The notes: generated by a model not told the origin, from the letters alone. A stretch of 47,357 nucleotides of DNA from Lacticaseibacillus songhuajiangensis (GCF_003946025.1 NZ_RHNR01000014.1:1-47357), one strand, 5' to 3'. Numbered from the stretch's first letter, positions 9,185-18,190 are shown. Numbers and translations: made by a program.

Positions 9185-10996
9185 TTATTTTTCCAAACGA
9201 ATAACTGATGTCGCCGCATTCACAGTCACCTGATTCTTCTGCGTGGGCTTAACGGTCTTGAACGAGTCAGCGTTTGTGATGATTTCCATCACGGTGTCAT
9301 CGTGTCCCGCATCAGCGATAGCCTGCCGATCAAATGTTCCAAGTAACTGACCGCGTTTGACGTGGTCGCCTTGTTGCACTTGCGTGGTGAAACCCTGGCC
9401 GTTCATATCAACGGTGTCAATTCCGATGTGAATCAAAATTTCTGCCCCAGCGGTTGTCCGCAGTCCGTACGCGTGCTTCGTACCGAACACCATCACAACT
9501 TCCCCGTCAGCCGGTGCAAGTACCTGCTTGTTCTGAGGTTTGATGGCCACACCCGGTCCCATTGCGCCGGATGAGAAACCCGCATCATTAACTTCACTCA
9601 ATGCCATTACAATACCTTCAACGGCTGCCCCAATTACGTTCTGATTGTCTTCCTGCTCCGGCTTCCAAATAATTAGAGTCATCACAAAGGCGATAGCAAA
9701 CGCAATCACCATCCCGATGACGGCATTCAGCAAATTCGTCCCAGTGCGAGCAAATAACGCTAGCGCCAACACACCAGGGCTCGCCAATGCAGTCGCAACT
9801 ACGTGGGTCAAACCAAAGTACAGTCCCCCTACGGCACCCCCAACCATTGCGGCATAGAGCGGTTTCTTCAGCTTCAGATTGACCCCGTAGAGCACGGGTT
9901 CGGTAATACCAAGTACCGCCGTAACCCCTGTGGACAGCGCGGTCGCTTTCATCTTCTGATTTCGAGCCCGGAAGGACACTGCGAGCCCCGCACCTGCCTG
10001 AGCCAAGTTGGCGACCAACCCGGATGGGGTGAAGAAGGAATCGTAACCGAACGTCGCAATGGACTGTAGGGCAATTGGGAAGAGTGAGTAGTGCATTCCC
10101 AGCATCACAATCAGTGGTGAGAACGCACCCATCAAGGTTGGCGCAAGCCAAGGCACCGTTTCGTTCAGGAAACGGATTACGTCACCGAGGTAGACCCCAA
10201 TGTACGCCCCTAGTGGGCCGAGAATCGTCAACGCCAGCACGCTCATTACGATGATAGACACCGTCGGCACTACGAACATCGCCACAATTTGCGGCAGATG
10301 CTTCTTCAGGAAGTGCTCTAGGTAGGACTGCACACAGACAATGAGCAAAATCGGGATTACGCTTGAAGCGTAACTCACTGGCTTTACTGGCAGTCCCAGC
10401 AGGCTAATTGCGTTTCCCTTCGTCACCATTGCGGTAAAAGTCGGGTGTAATAGCACGCCCGCAATCACCACTGCAATGTACGGGTTTGCCCGCAACTTTT
10501 TAGCCGCGGAGAACCCCAGAAGGACAGGCAAAAAGTAGAAGCATGCATCCGCGATTGCAGACAACAGCTCATATGTCTGACCCGTCTGTGGCAACCAGTG
10601 CAGCGCAACGAAAATCGCCATAAATCCCTTCAGCAATCCCGCCCCAATGATTGCTGGCAGAATTGGGGTAAAACTACCCGCAATGAAATCCAGTATGCGG
10701 CTCCACACGTTTTTTTGCGGCTGAGATGGTGCGGCTGTGGCCGTGGCCGCGGTTTGGGCACCATCCTGAAAGTATGCATAAACTTCACCGACCGCTGGTC
10801 CAATGACAACTTGAATCTGGCCGCCCTTGTCAACAACTTCGATGACGCCTTCGATTTTCCTCAACGCGTCAAAATCAACCTTCTGTTTATCCACGACAGT
10901 GATGCGCAGGCGCGTCGAACAGTGTGTCATGGTTTGAATGTTCTCTGTTCCACCAATACCGCGTTTCACGGCAGTGGCAATTGCTTCATAATCCAT
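9185..10996 (-). CDS. PTS beta-glucoside transporter, EIIBCA
   Basis: A 603-residue transporter-kinase that takes up and phosphorylates beta-glucosides. Order is IIB (about 1-90; phosphocysteine Cys26 in THCSTRLR), a linker, IIC membrane domain (about 100-450; GAGLLKGFM, GITEPVLYGVNL) and IIA (about 465-600; active His523 in LIHIGIDTV). This BglF/BglP order and length are normal. ATG 10996 has GAGG eight bases upstream. It is first in the operon, read from a promoter carrying a cre-like box and facing a TetR-type gene. No BglG-type antiterminator gene or leader terminator was found between promoter and start. Confidence 0.93.
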   Translation of the reverse strand: MDYEAIATAVKRGIGGTENIQTMTHCSTRLRITVVDKQKVDFDALRKIEGVIEVVDKGGQIQVVIGPAVGEVYAYFQDGAQTAATATAAPSQPQKNVWSRILDFIAGSFTPILPAIIGAGLLKGFMAIFVALHWLPQTGQTYELLSAIADACFYFLPVLLGFSAAKKLRANPYIAVVIAGVLLHPTFTAMVTKGNAISLLGLPVKPVSYASSVIPILLIVCVQSYLEHFLKKHLPQIVAMFVVPTVSIIVMSVLALTILGPLGAYIGVYLGDVIRFLNETVPWLAPTLMGAFSPLIVMLGMHYSLFPIALQSIATFGYDSFFTPSGLVANLAQAGAGLAVSFRARNQKMKATALSTGVTAVLGITEPVLYGVNLKLKKPLYAAMVGGAVGGLYFGLTHVVATALASPGVLALALFARTGTNLLNAVIGMVIAFAIAFVMTLIIWKPEQEDNQNVIGAAVEGIVMALSEVNDAGFSSGAMGPGVAIKPQNKQVLAPADGEVVMVFGTKHAYGLRTTAGAEILIHIGIDTVDMNGQGFTTQVQQGDHVKRGQLLGTFDRQAIADAGHDDTVMEIITNADSFKTVKPTQKNQVTVNAATSVIRLEK

Positions 10997-11029
10997 GTGC
11001 CTAACCTCGCCTTTCAACTTGATACTCTA

Positions 11030-11052
11030 TTAATAGCATGCGAGCGCTTTCT
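11030..11052 (-). promoter_or_regulatory. Beta-glucoside operon promoter with cre-like box
   Basis: The minus strand shows TGcTATTAA as an extended -10 (hexamer 11035-11030). Immediately upstream, AGAAAGCGCTCGCA (11052-11039) fits the CcpA cre consensus TGWAANCGNTNWCA at 12 of 14 positions. Lying between -35 and -10, it would let CcpA repress the operon on preferred sugars. The -35 is weak. Confidence 0.6.
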
Positions 11053-11182
11053 TCGGCACCAGCGGTTATTTCGGAAAAGTTGTTTATGCAACAGATTAGC
11101 CTTAAAAGTTGCTTAACCAACGCTTCGCTTGAAAACGGTGCGGATGAACTGTATTCTCAAGCTAACTAGGGGAGGTATGGAT

Positions 11183-11770
11183 ATGACAACAGATTTACGC
11201 GTTATCAAAACAAAACGTGCCATCCGTCAGGGATTCCTGGCCTGCGTTCAGGCCAAGCCGTTCTCCTCAGTCACCAACAAAGACCTTACAACGGCGATGC
11301 AGATTAACAAATCGACGTTTTATCACTATTACCAGGACAAATACGACCTGCGTGAACACGTGATTGACGGTGCCCTTGCCCATTTTGCCAGCGTTGTTGA
11401 CGTGTCATACATCAATCTCGCCCCAATCGAACTTGTGCAGTACGAGCGGGAGTTACCAGCCGCGTTGCGCCCCATTCATGAAAATCGTCAAGAGCTTCTG
11501 ACGTTCTGGTCACCAAACATGGAAAGCAATGTCTTCGACCGAATGCAGCAAATTTTTGTCGACAAGGTGCTCAATGTGCTCCAATCAGCGCACCCGAATT
11601 CACCGGAAAATCCCTACGACTTACTCCACGCCCGCCTTTTCGCTAGTTCTGCAATGCAAGTTGTTAAGTGGTGGCTGGAGGTTACCCCAACGACAACGCC
11701 GGCAGAAGTAGCCACATTGATTGTGACCCACCTGAAATCCGGCATGTACCATGGCGATTTGCGTCCATAA
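11183..11770 (+). CDS. TetR/AcrR-type regulator, divergent from beta-glucoside operon
   Basis: A 195-residue protein. The N-terminal helix-turn-helix (about 8-55) has the TetR pattern FSSVTNKDLTTAMQINKSTFYHYYQDKYDL; the C-terminal part resembles the TetR_C domain common in Firmicute regulators of unknown ligand. ATG 11183 is chosen because GGGGAGG lies at right spacing; earlier Met codons lack an SD. Placement back to back with the PTS operon suggests local control, which would be unusual because beta-glucoside PTS operons are usually run by BglG/LicT antiterminators. This assignment is by position only. Confidence 0.82.
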   Translation: MTTDLRVIKTKRAIRQGFLACVQAKPFSSVTNKDLTTAMQINKSTFYHYYQDKYDLREHVIDGALAHFASVVDVSYINLAPIELVQYERELPAALRPIHENRQELLTFWSPNMESNVFDRMQQIFVDKVLNVLQSAHPNSPENPYDLLHARLFASSAMQVVKWWLEVTPTTTPAEVATLIVTHLKSGMYHGDLRP

Positions 11771-11826
11771 GAGTCAGCTCCAGTCAAAACAGGAAACTGT
11801 GGCAAAAACAGCTGATATCCAAAGAA

Positions 11827-11872
11827 AGGCAAGTAAAAATCCTGAATCAGGATTTTTACTTGCCTCGTTTTT
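11827..11872 (+). terminator. Terminator after the TetR-type gene
   Basis: Perfect 18-base arms 11827-11844 and 11848-11865 with a three-base loop are followed by C and G then TTTTTT. It is symmetric enough to act on the convergent dehydrogenase gene too. Confidence 0.88.
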
Positions 11873-11911
11873 TATACTCAGGAGAACTTCTGATGATTAC
11901 TCATGTGTTGC

Positions 11912-12859
11912 TTAATTTACCCGGTTAATCGGCTTGCCTGCAAACCAGGCCTGAATGTTGTCGCGCACCATCCGTACCAGCCGCTGCCGTGTTTCCAACC
12001 CGCGCCAGCCGATATGCGGCGTCACGATGACATTCGCCATGTCATAAAGCGGCGAATCGTCGGGCAAGGGTTCCACTTCCTGGACATCTAAACCAGCCCC
12101 AGCAATCGTACCAGCCTGCAGTGCTGCAACTAAGGCAGCCTCATCGACTAAACCGCCGCGCGCGGTATTGATTAAGAAGGCCGTTGGCTTCATCAATTGC
12201 AGGGTTGCGGCGTTGATCAAGTGCGTCGTCGCCGGCACCAGTGGCACGTGTAAGGAAACAAAATCACTATTTTGCAACATGTCGGCTTGCGTGGTGAAGT
12301 GAATACCCGGCTGATCCGGCCGCGGCGTGCGGGTGGAAACCAGTACCTGCATCCCCAGCGCCTGCGCCCGGTGGATCAGTGCCTGACCAATGTGGCCAAA
12401 GCCGACGACCCCCAGCGTTTTACCGGTGAGTTCAATGTGCGGCACCTGCAAGTGCTTGGTGAAGTTGTCGTGGTTGCCAGCCGCGAGCATCCGCAACTGG
12501 ACCTGCAGCGAGCTGGCCAGACTCAGCATCAACATCAGTGCCGTATCCGCCACGCGGTCAGTCGAGTAGGCGGCAATGTTCGTCAGCGCAATACCACGCG
12601 CCTGCAGTGCCGCCAGGTCATAGTTATTGTAGCCAGTCCCCCCTTCAACGCACATCTGCACCGTCTCCGGCAACTGCGCAATTTCGGCGGCACCCATCGG
12701 CATTTCCTTTGTGACCACAATGGCGGCACCGGCCGTCCGCCCGGCAATTTGCTCTGGGGCGGTGGTCGCATATACCGTCACGTCATCCGCAATCCCATCG
12801 AACCCCGCTTGGCCGTCATAGTTAACAACACCTGCGTTTAACACCACTACCTTTTGCAT
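11912..12859 (-). CDS. D-isomer-specific 2-hydroxyacid dehydrogenase
   Basis: A 315-residue NAD(P)-dependent oxidoreductase of the D-2-hydroxyacid family, with an N- and C-terminal substrate domain around a Rossmann fold. The NAD motif GFGHIG is at about 155-160; the catalytic set is Arg in NTARGGLVDE, Glu in VQEVEPLPD and His in TPHIGWRG. Length and motifs fit glyoxylate/hydroxypyruvate or phosphoglycerate-like reductases rather than D-lactate dehydrogenase; the substrate is uncertain. ATG 12859 follows AAAGGAG. It appears monocistronic, separated from the EAL gene by a weak terminator. Confidence 0.88.
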   Translation of the reverse strand: MQKVVVLNAGVVNYDGQAGFDGIADDVTVYATTAPEQIAGRTAGAAIVVTKEMPMGAAEIAQLPETVQMCVEGGTGYNNYDLAALQARGIALTNIAAYSTDRVADTALMLMLSLASSLQVQLRMLAAGNHDNFTKHLQVPHIELTGKTLGVVGFGHIGQALIHRAQALGMQVLVSTRTPRPDQPGIHFTTQADMLQNSDFVSLHVPLVPATTHLINAATLQLMKPTAFLINTARGGLVDEAALVAALQAGTIAGAGLDVQEVEPLPDDSPLYDMANVIVTPHIGWRGLETRQRLVRMVRDNIQAWFAGKPINRVN

Positions 12860-12880
12860 GTTGCCTGCTCCTTTCAAAAT

Positions 12881-12908
12881 AAAAAGGGCACTGCCACTTG
12901 GCAATCCC
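12881..12908 (-). terminator. Terminator after the EAL gene
   Basis: In the minus direction GGGATTGCC (12908-12900) pairs imperfectly with GGCAGTGCCC (12895-12886) and is followed by TTTTT. It is only 8 bases after the EAL stop. Confidence 0.6.
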
Positions 12909-12915
12909 CTCTTGG

Positions 12916-13602
12916 CTACTTGCTGCCACTAAACATCGCGGGTTCTTGGGGCTTCGAGAAGTAGTAACCCTGGCCGCGGGTGATACCGTACTGCGTCGCC
13001 AGTTGAATGTCATTGCCGTCTTCGATACCTTCAAAAGTAAAGAGCATCTGTTGCTCTTCAGCCTGCTCAAACCAAAAGCGTAAGGATTCAATGGCTTCCG
13101 GTGAAGCAGTAGTGCCCGGCTTGCGCATGTTCTGCAGTGCAAACTTAATCGTGTTGACATACGGCAACAACCCGCGAATTTCATTGAACTTGTTGTCCGA
13201 GCCAACGTCATCGATGGCAATCAAAATGCCGGCAGCGCGGTAGCCCACGCCGACTCGCCGCAAGGTCGCCAAGTCCGGACTGTCCACGAGTTCAACGGTC
13301 AGTTGCCGCGGCTGCATATGCATCTCGACGTATTCGGTCAACGCCCGCATGACGTTAACGTCCGCAAACTGCGCGTTCGTCAGGTTGATACTAACCCGCC
13401 GAATCGACAGTTTCGCCAGTGCATCCCCGAGCAGACTGATCATTGTCTGGGCGTCAATGTCAAAATTAGCGGGCACCCGCCACTGCTGCGCATCTTCATG
13501 CCACTGGCGCAGCAGCAGTTCGTAGGCAATCACGTGCTGAGTGCGAATATTTTCAATTGGTTGCGCGAAATAGCAAAGTTTTCCCACGTTTTCGTCTTCC
13601 AT
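12916..13602 (-). CDS. Stand-alone EAL-domain protein, partly degenerate
   Basis: A 228-residue single-domain protein of the EAL family, which normally hydrolyses cyclic di-GMP. Metal and catalytic positions largely remain: Glu28 (YELLLR), Asn73 (SINLT), Glu104 (VELVD), Asp131-Asp132, Lys153, Glu191 (FEGIE) and Gln211 (QGYYFSKP). Several conserved signatures are changed: DDFGTG reads DDVGSD, the Asp of KID is Ala155, and ELTE reads ELVD. Activity may therefore be lost or altered, with binding retained. No GGDEF protein, membrane segment or sensor domain is present. A structured leader of about 100 bases precedes the gene; its SD (GAGA) is weak. Confidence 0.82.
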   Translation of the reverse strand: MEDENVGKLCYFAQPIENIRTQHVIAYELLLRQWHEDAQQWRVPANFDIDAQTMISLLGDALAKLSIRRVSINLTNAQFADVNVMRALTEYVEMHMQPRQLTVELVDSPDLATLRRVGVGYRAAGILIAIDDVGSDNKFNEIRGLLPYVNTIKFALQNMRKPGTTASPEAIESLRFWFEQAEEQQMLFTFEGIEDGNDIQLATQYGITRGQGYYFSKPQEPAMFSGSK

Positions 13603-13617
13603 TCTCGATGTGCTGGT

Positions 13618-13717
13618 ATGAGCCTAGTGCCAAAATGCCAGGTTTCCGCGCGACCACACGCGAACAACCAGCTCAGGCTCATTGTTAGTACCGGATACTT
13701 TTCTATTGTCTAATATA
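13618..13717 (-). promoter_or_regulatory. Promoter and structured 5' leader of the EAL gene
   Basis: Extended -10 TGcTATATT (hexamer 13717-13712) implies a leader of about 100 bases. Within it ATGAGCCT (13682-13675) and AGGCTCAT (13625-13618) form a perfect 8-bp closing helix around smaller stems (a GGTT/AACC helix enclosing CGCG/CGCG). Helix P1 ends 15 bases before the start codon. I do not recognise it as a c-di-GMP riboswitch or another named class. Confidence 0.5.
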
Positions 13718-13798
13718 GCATTTCAGCGCAATAAAGTATCAACTGCCGAGAAGTTTGCACGTTTTTAACGGGTGCTTGCAGAAAATTTTACGTGTCTA

Positions 13799-14428
13799 TT
13801 ACGCACGCCGCAGATAGGCAACGAGCGGCCAAATTATCATCACTGCGACGATGACGGCGAGAACCACAACGGATGTTGCGCCACTGAAGAACAATGACAA
13901 AAGCAGCGCAATCCCGCCGCCGACCATCACGTAAGCAAAAATACGCGTGTACTTACGCCAATCCTGACCCTTGAACAGTTTCGTGTAGGGGTGCCAGCCG
14001 TAACTGTAACCCTGCGGTACGGTTGGTAAGTAGTTACCCATCAGAGTGAACATGATGCCCATAAGCAGTACCGCAATTCGCCAGATGTTCAGCTTCGTCC
14101 CGAGGTTGTACTGAATGGTGGTGATATACATGACAATGGTGATAACAGGGATAATCCAGTTCGCAAGGCGTTCAAACCGCGGGGCTGCCTGCTTACCGCG
14201 AGAGGTGTACAAAATGACGAGCTGCAGCACCACCATCAGCAGCGGCAGTCCAAACACAGCAATTGGCCGGCTCATGTAGCCGTTCGGCTGATTACCGACG
14301 CCCCAGTGCGTCGCCATGCGAGCTGGCAGTTTGCTGTACATTGCCACACCGTAGACCATCGGCAGTAGAATTGCTGGCAATGTCATCAGTAGTGTCTGCC
14401 AACGTTTGCGGTCATTATTTTGACTCAT
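13799..14428 (-). CDS. sdpI: SdpI-family membrane immunity-like protein
   Basis: A 209-residue protein with about six membrane helices. It has the DUF1648 N-terminus (LPAILLPMVYGVAMYSKLP, MATHWGVGNQPNGYMSRP) and the SdpI C-terminal region (NYLPTVPQGYSYGWHPYTKL). In Bacillus, SdpI gives immunity to the SdpC toxin and sequesters SdpR. The start overlaps the regulator gene by 14 bases and uses GGAGGTGG inside it as SD. No SdpA, SdpB or SdpC homologue is in the window, so this is an orphan pair. Confidence 0.85.
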   Translation of the reverse strand: MSQNNDRKRWQTLLMTLPAILLPMVYGVAMYSKLPARMATHWGVGNQPNGYMSRPIAVFGLPLLMVVLQLVILYTSRGKQAAPRFERLANWIIPVITIVMYITTIQYNLGTKLNIWRIAVLLMGIMFTLMGNYLPTVPQGYSYGWHPYTKLFKGQDWRKYTRIFAYVMVGGGIALLLSLFFSGATSVVVLAVIVAVMIIWPLVAYLRRA

Positions 14429-14693
14429 CTTCGCCACCTCCAAGACTGTAAATCCAACCCAACACCTCTTCGAAAACCGAGGTGTTCAGGCCGTAATAGA
14501 TAAAATTCTGCTCTTTGCGTACGGTGATCAATCCGGCTTCGCGCAGCAACTTCAAGTGGTAACTCACCGTTGCCTGCGTGAGTTCAAACTGCGCGGCAAT
14601 TTCGCCAGCCGAGTGATCGCCTTGCTTCAGCATATCCAAAATCTGCCGGCGTACCGGATCGGCAATTGCCTTCAGCGTTTTATTAATGGCCAT
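14415..14693 (-). CDS. sdpR: ArsR-family repressor, SdpR-like
   Basis: A 92-residue winged-helix protein: MAINKTLKAIADPVRRQIL at the start is shared by SdpR-type ArsR proteins, then the recognition helix region LTQATVSYHLKLLREAGL (about 39-56) and wing VRKEQNFIYYGLN. No metal-binding Cys cluster is seen, so it is not a metal sensor of the classic type. It is coupled to the SdpI-like gene and preceded by two matching 18-bp operators. Confidence 0.88.
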   Translation of the reverse strand: MAINKTLKAIADPVRRQILDMLKQGDHSAGEIAAQFELTQATVSYHLKLLREAGLITVRKEQNFIYYGLNTSVFEEVLGWIYSLGGGEDESK

Positions 14694-14711
14694 CGCGGCG
14701 CCTCCGTTCTG

Positions 14712-14785
14712 TTTAGAACTATCTCTAAATACATTATAACGCCGTCGGGTGCAAAACGGACGAGATATTTAGAAATATTTCTAAA
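14712..14785 (-). promoter_or_regulatory. sdpRI promoter with two matching operators
   Basis: Two TTTAGA-N6-TCTAAA palindromes occur at 14712-14729 and 14768-14785 (centres 56 bases apart). The second is a fully symmetric 18-mer. A perfect minus-strand -10 TATAAT (14738-14733) lies between them. The arrangement suits autorepression by the ArsR-type protein, possibly with looping. Confidence 0.75.
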
Positions 14786-14797
14786 CTCGGGCGTCAA

Positions 14798-14823
14798 AAA
14801 AAGCAGGCCTCAGCCTGCTTTTT
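14798..14823. terminator. Terminator after the FtsX-like permease
   Basis: Perfect 11-base arms AAAAAGCAGGC and its complement (14798-14808, 14813-14823) around a CTCA loop. The minus-strand permease ends 9 bases before it; A- and T-runs on both sides allow bidirectional use. Confidence 0.85.
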
Positions 14824-14831
14824 GGATCGAC

Positions 14832-17480
14832 TTATTCACGTGCCGCCAATGCTTCCAGCATGTCGACATTCTTCAGTCGCCGGTGCGTCACCAGCATGAC
14901 GATGGCTGTAAAGCCAAGCGTTAGTACCGCTGCAGCGACATAGCCGGGCCAATGAATGATGAACGGGAAAACGATGCTCTCGCTCGCCGCTTGGTTCAGA
15001 ATGTACTGTGTGAGTACCCGCCCAACGCCAAAACTGCACAAGATGCCCACCAGCGTCAGCAGGATGTTCTCGCGCACAATGTACATTGTGACTTCGCCAT
15101 CATAGAAGCCGAGCACCTTAATGGTAGACAGCTCGCGCATCCGCTCGGACACGTTAATGTTGGTGAGGTTGTAGATGACAACGAAACTCAACATCCCTGA
15201 CAGCACAATCAGAATCAGCACAACCGCGTTCATGCTCTTGCCCATGTCGCCAACCATGTCGACAGAGCTGCTGGTGTAAGTTGTGTTCACCGCGCCACCA
15301 TCTTTGAGCAAGTGTTGTGCTAAACTACGCTGCGCCGGTTTACTCATGTTGCTGGTTTTGACCAGCAGGCTGTTGGCCTTGGTCGTACCCCAGGCCTTGT
15401 CGTACGCGGGCTTTGACATGTAGGCGTAATGACCGGTGTAGTTGGTGACCACACCAACGACCCGCACTTGCCGCTTCACGCCGGCCGCACTGGTGACGGT
15501 CACCTCATCGCCCCAGTGAATGCCCAGCACATCCGCGGCCTTCATGCTCAAAATCAAGCCCTTTTGCGGCAGCTTGAGCACCTCACTGCTCCCGCGCGCC
15601 TGCAGGTGCACGTACTTGGCAAAATTCTTGCTGGACTGCGGCGCCACCACGCTCACGTTGTTAACGGTCTTGCCCTTGCGGCTGATTTTGCCCACATCGT
15701 AAACAACCGGTGTGGATTGCTGATAATGCTTATCTGCCTTCAGCACGCCGCGGGCCTTGCTTAAAGAATCATCATCACTGAGACGCACCACTGCCTGGTA
15801 GCGGGCAACCCCGTTGTTACCAAATTGTGCATTCGTGGTGCCGAGAATGGAATCGCGAATCCCAAAACCGGTGAGAATAAGGCCCGCCCCACCGGCGATG
15901 CCAATGATGGTCAGAAACATCCGTGACTTAAAGCGGAACAGGTTGCGGAGGCTAACTTTCTGATTAAAGGACAGGTGCCGCCAGAAGCCCTGCATGCGTT
16001 CAAGTAGAATCTTCTTCCCGTTTTTCGGGGCTTTCGGCAACATGAGTTCGGCCGGTTTCACCCGCAACTCGCTCGGCGCAACAATCAGCACCGCACCAAT
16101 GGTTGCGGCGAGTGCCAACGCCGTCGCAATCGCGATGTCACCCCACTGCGGAATCAGCACTTGGCTGGTGAAAATATTTGCCTGACTAATCACAAGCACA
16201 AAGCGCGTCAGACCCTCAATCCCAATCACAGCGCCAAAGACGGTGCCAATGACGGCAGCCAGTAATGCGTACAGAAAGTAATTGCGCGCAATCGCCCCGC
16301 GCGAGAAGCCCAGTGCCTTCATTGTTCCCAGCTGCACTCGATCTTCAGAAATCATCCGGCTAACCGTCGTGAAGGTAATGAGAGCCGCAATCAGGAAGAA
16401 GAACACGGGGAACACATCCCCAATGGCCGCAATCCGGTCCGCAGAGTCGCCGTAATCACTAAAACCAACCAGGTCGCCGCGGCGATCATAACTGTAAGTC
16501 ACCTTGGCAAGCTCGCTCAGTTTGGCTTTGGCAGTCGCAATTTGTTTGCGCCCAGCGGCAAGCTTTTGCTCCTGTGCGCTGATTTGGGCGTTGGTCGTGA
16601 CTGCCCCACCACTAGCAGCGCTTAACTGTGCTTTTGCCGCAGCCAACTGTTTTTGAGCAGCGTCAAGCTTCGCCGCCTGTCGGTTCAGCGGTTTGCTGGC
16701 CGTCGCAACTAGTTCCGTGCCGCGAGCCTTGCTGCGCCCGCGAAGGGCTTGCTTAACTGCCCGCATTTTGCGGCTGACCGCCTGCTTGTAGGTGCTTGTG
16801 TAACTATCACCAGCCGGACGGACCTTTAGGCGCAAATCAATGCTACTGTATGCAGTTGCCGTCAGGTTGGCCTGCGGCGCATAAGCGAAGTAAGCCACGG
16901 TGCCGCTACCGATATTGGCATTACCACGGTCGTAATTATTGTTAATGTAGCGCGGGGAGTCGGCGAAACCAACAATCTTGTAGCTGCGGCGCCGCAGCCC
17001 CTCACTCGTCTTCAGCTGAAAACGTCCCCCCAACCTGTACTTTCCGTACTCCTTGGCGCGCTCGTCCAGCACAATCTCGTTCTTGCTCCGCGGCAAACGA
17101 CCACTGCGCATAATCAGCCGGTCGAGGCCGGTATTATTGCGGTAGCCGTACACCTGGACGACAGATTCATCGCTACGAGCGAGGGCAAAAGTACTCTTGC
17201 TGGGACTGACCGTCACGCCGGACACTTTTTGCAGGCGCTGCAGGTCCGTCTTGGTCAAGCCGCCCGTACTCGTCACTTCAATATCATGCAGCCGCGCACT
17301 CGTCAGGGTTTGCTCGGCACTGTCGCGGTAACCCGGGCCGATGCCCTTCACCCCGACAAAAATCATCACACCGAGCATGATGATGAGTGTAATCGCGATG
17401 AAGCGGCCGCGACTTTCGCCAATCATCCGCCACAGCATTTTGTTTAGTATCTGCGGCTGGTTTACTTTTTTACTCTGCAT
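14832..17480 (-). CDS. FtsX/MacB-type ABC permease, 882 residues
   Basis: A large permease with one N-terminal membrane helix (about 20-42), an extracellular region ending in an Ala/Gln/Lys-rich coiled coil (about 260-325), a three-helix FtsX domain (about 350-470), a second extracellular MacB-like domain, and a final FtsX domain (about 755-870). This two-FtsX layout is common in Gram-positive permeases that act on envelope substrates or peptides without transporting across the membrane. ATG 17480 follows AGGCGGG; an ATG at 17495 overlapping the ATPase stop is an alternative. It works with the ATPase encoded just upstream. Confidence 0.85.
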   Translation of the reverse strand: MQSKKVNQPQILNKMLWRMIGESRGRFIAITLIIMLGVMIFVGVKGIGPGYRDSAEQTLTSARLHDIEVTSTGGLTKTDLQRLQKVSGVTVSPSKSTFALARSDESVVQVYGYRNNTGLDRLIMRSGRLPRSKNEIVLDERAKEYGKYRLGGRFQLKTSEGLRRRSYKIVGFADSPRYINNNYDRGNANIGSGTVAYFAYAPQANLTATAYSSIDLRLKVRPAGDSYTSTYKQAVSRKMRAVKQALRGRSKARGTELVATASKPLNRQAAKLDAAQKQLAAAKAQLSAASGGAVTTNAQISAQEQKLAAGRKQIATAKAKLSELAKVTYSYDRRGDLVGFSDYGDSADRIAAIGDVFPVFFFLIAALITFTTVSRMISEDRVQLGTMKALGFSRGAIARNYFLYALLAAVIGTVFGAVIGIEGLTRFVLVISQANIFTSQVLIPQWGDIAIATALALAATIGAVLIVAPSELRVKPAELMLPKAPKNGKKILLERMQGFWRHLSFNQKVSLRNLFRFKSRMFLTIIGIAGGAGLILTGFGIRDSILGTTNAQFGNNGVARYQAVVRLSDDDSLSKARGVLKADKHYQQSTPVVYDVGKISRKGKTVNNVSVVAPQSSKNFAKYVHLQARGSSEVLKLPQKGLILSMKAADVLGIHWGDEVTVTSAAGVKRQVRVVGVVTNYTGHYAYMSKPAYDKAWGTTKANSLLVKTSNMSKPAQRSLAQHLLKDGGAVNTTYTSSSVDMVGDMGKSMNAVVLILIVLSGMLSFVVIYNLTNINVSERMRELSTIKVLGFYDGEVTMYIVRENILLTLVGILCSFGVGRVLTQYILNQAASESIVFPFIIHWPGYVAAAVLTLGFTAIVMLVTHRRLKNVDMLEALAARE

Positions 17481-17488
17481 ACGCCCGC

Positions 17489-18190
17489 CTACCATTCCAG
17501 TTGCGTTAGTGGCAGTGGCTGCGCGTTGTCGACCACGTCGCGCACCCGCGCGTCATTAATATGAATGACGCGGTCTGCAATCTTGGCGATTTCGGCGTTG
17601 TGGGTAATGATGACCACCGTTGCGCCGCGTTCCCGGCATGCCTTCACCAGTAGTTCAAGCACCGCTTTACCGGTTTCGTAATCCAAAGCGCCGGTCGGTT
17701 CATCGCAGAGTAACAGTTTCGGAATCTTGGCCAGAGCCCGCGCGATGGCGACACGTTGCTGCTCACCACCACTCAGCTGCGCTGGAAAATTGTCTAGACG
17801 ACTGCCAAGGCCAACCGCCCGCAACGTCTCTTCGGGATCAAGCGCGTCTGGGGTCAGCGCCGTTGCCATTTCGACATTTTCCAAGGTCGTCAGGTTAGGA
17901 ATCAGGTTGTAAAACTGGAACACAAACCCGACGTCGGTGCGCCGGTAGCCCGTCAGCTGGCGTTCACTAAACTTGGCAATGTCGGTGCCGTCCACCAGGA
18001 TTGAACCACTCGTCGGCGTGTCCATGCCGCCCAAGATATTCAGAACTGTCGATTTGCCGGCACCACTGGGTCCCAAAATGACGGTCAGTTGCCCTTTCTC
18101 GACGTCAAAACTGAGGTCATTATTCGCAATAATCTCCGTTTCACCCATCTGATATTTTTTGAACTCGTTGCGGACTTCGATGTACGCCAT
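17489..18190 (-). CDS. MacB/LolD-type ABC ATPase
   Basis: A 233-residue nucleotide-binding subunit: Walker [10 protein letters not shown] (about 40-48), signature LSGGEQQR, Walker [13 protein letters not shown] and H-loop ITHNAE. The DEPTGALD form and the short C-terminus are typical of the MacB/LolD/YknY group that drives FtsX-like permeases. ATG 18190 is preferred over 18196 because GGAGGT is six bases upstream. It is first in a two-gene operon. Confidence 0.93.
   Translation of the reverse strand: MAYIEVRNEFKKYQMGETEIIANNDLSFDVEKGQLTVILGPSGAGKSTVLNILGGMDTPTSGSILVDGTDIAKFSERQLTGYRRTDVGFVFQFYNLIPNLTTLENVEMATALTPDALDPEETLRAVGLGSRLDNFPAQLSGGEQQRVAIARALAKIPKLLLCDEPTGALDYETGKAVLELLVKACRERGATVVIITHNAEIAKIADRVIHINDARVRDVVDNAQPLPLTQLEW

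Noticed and set aside
13618..13682. EAL leader as a cyclic-di-GMP riboswitch
   Set aside because: The conserved core bases and tetraloop/receptor of the known GEMM classes are not visible.
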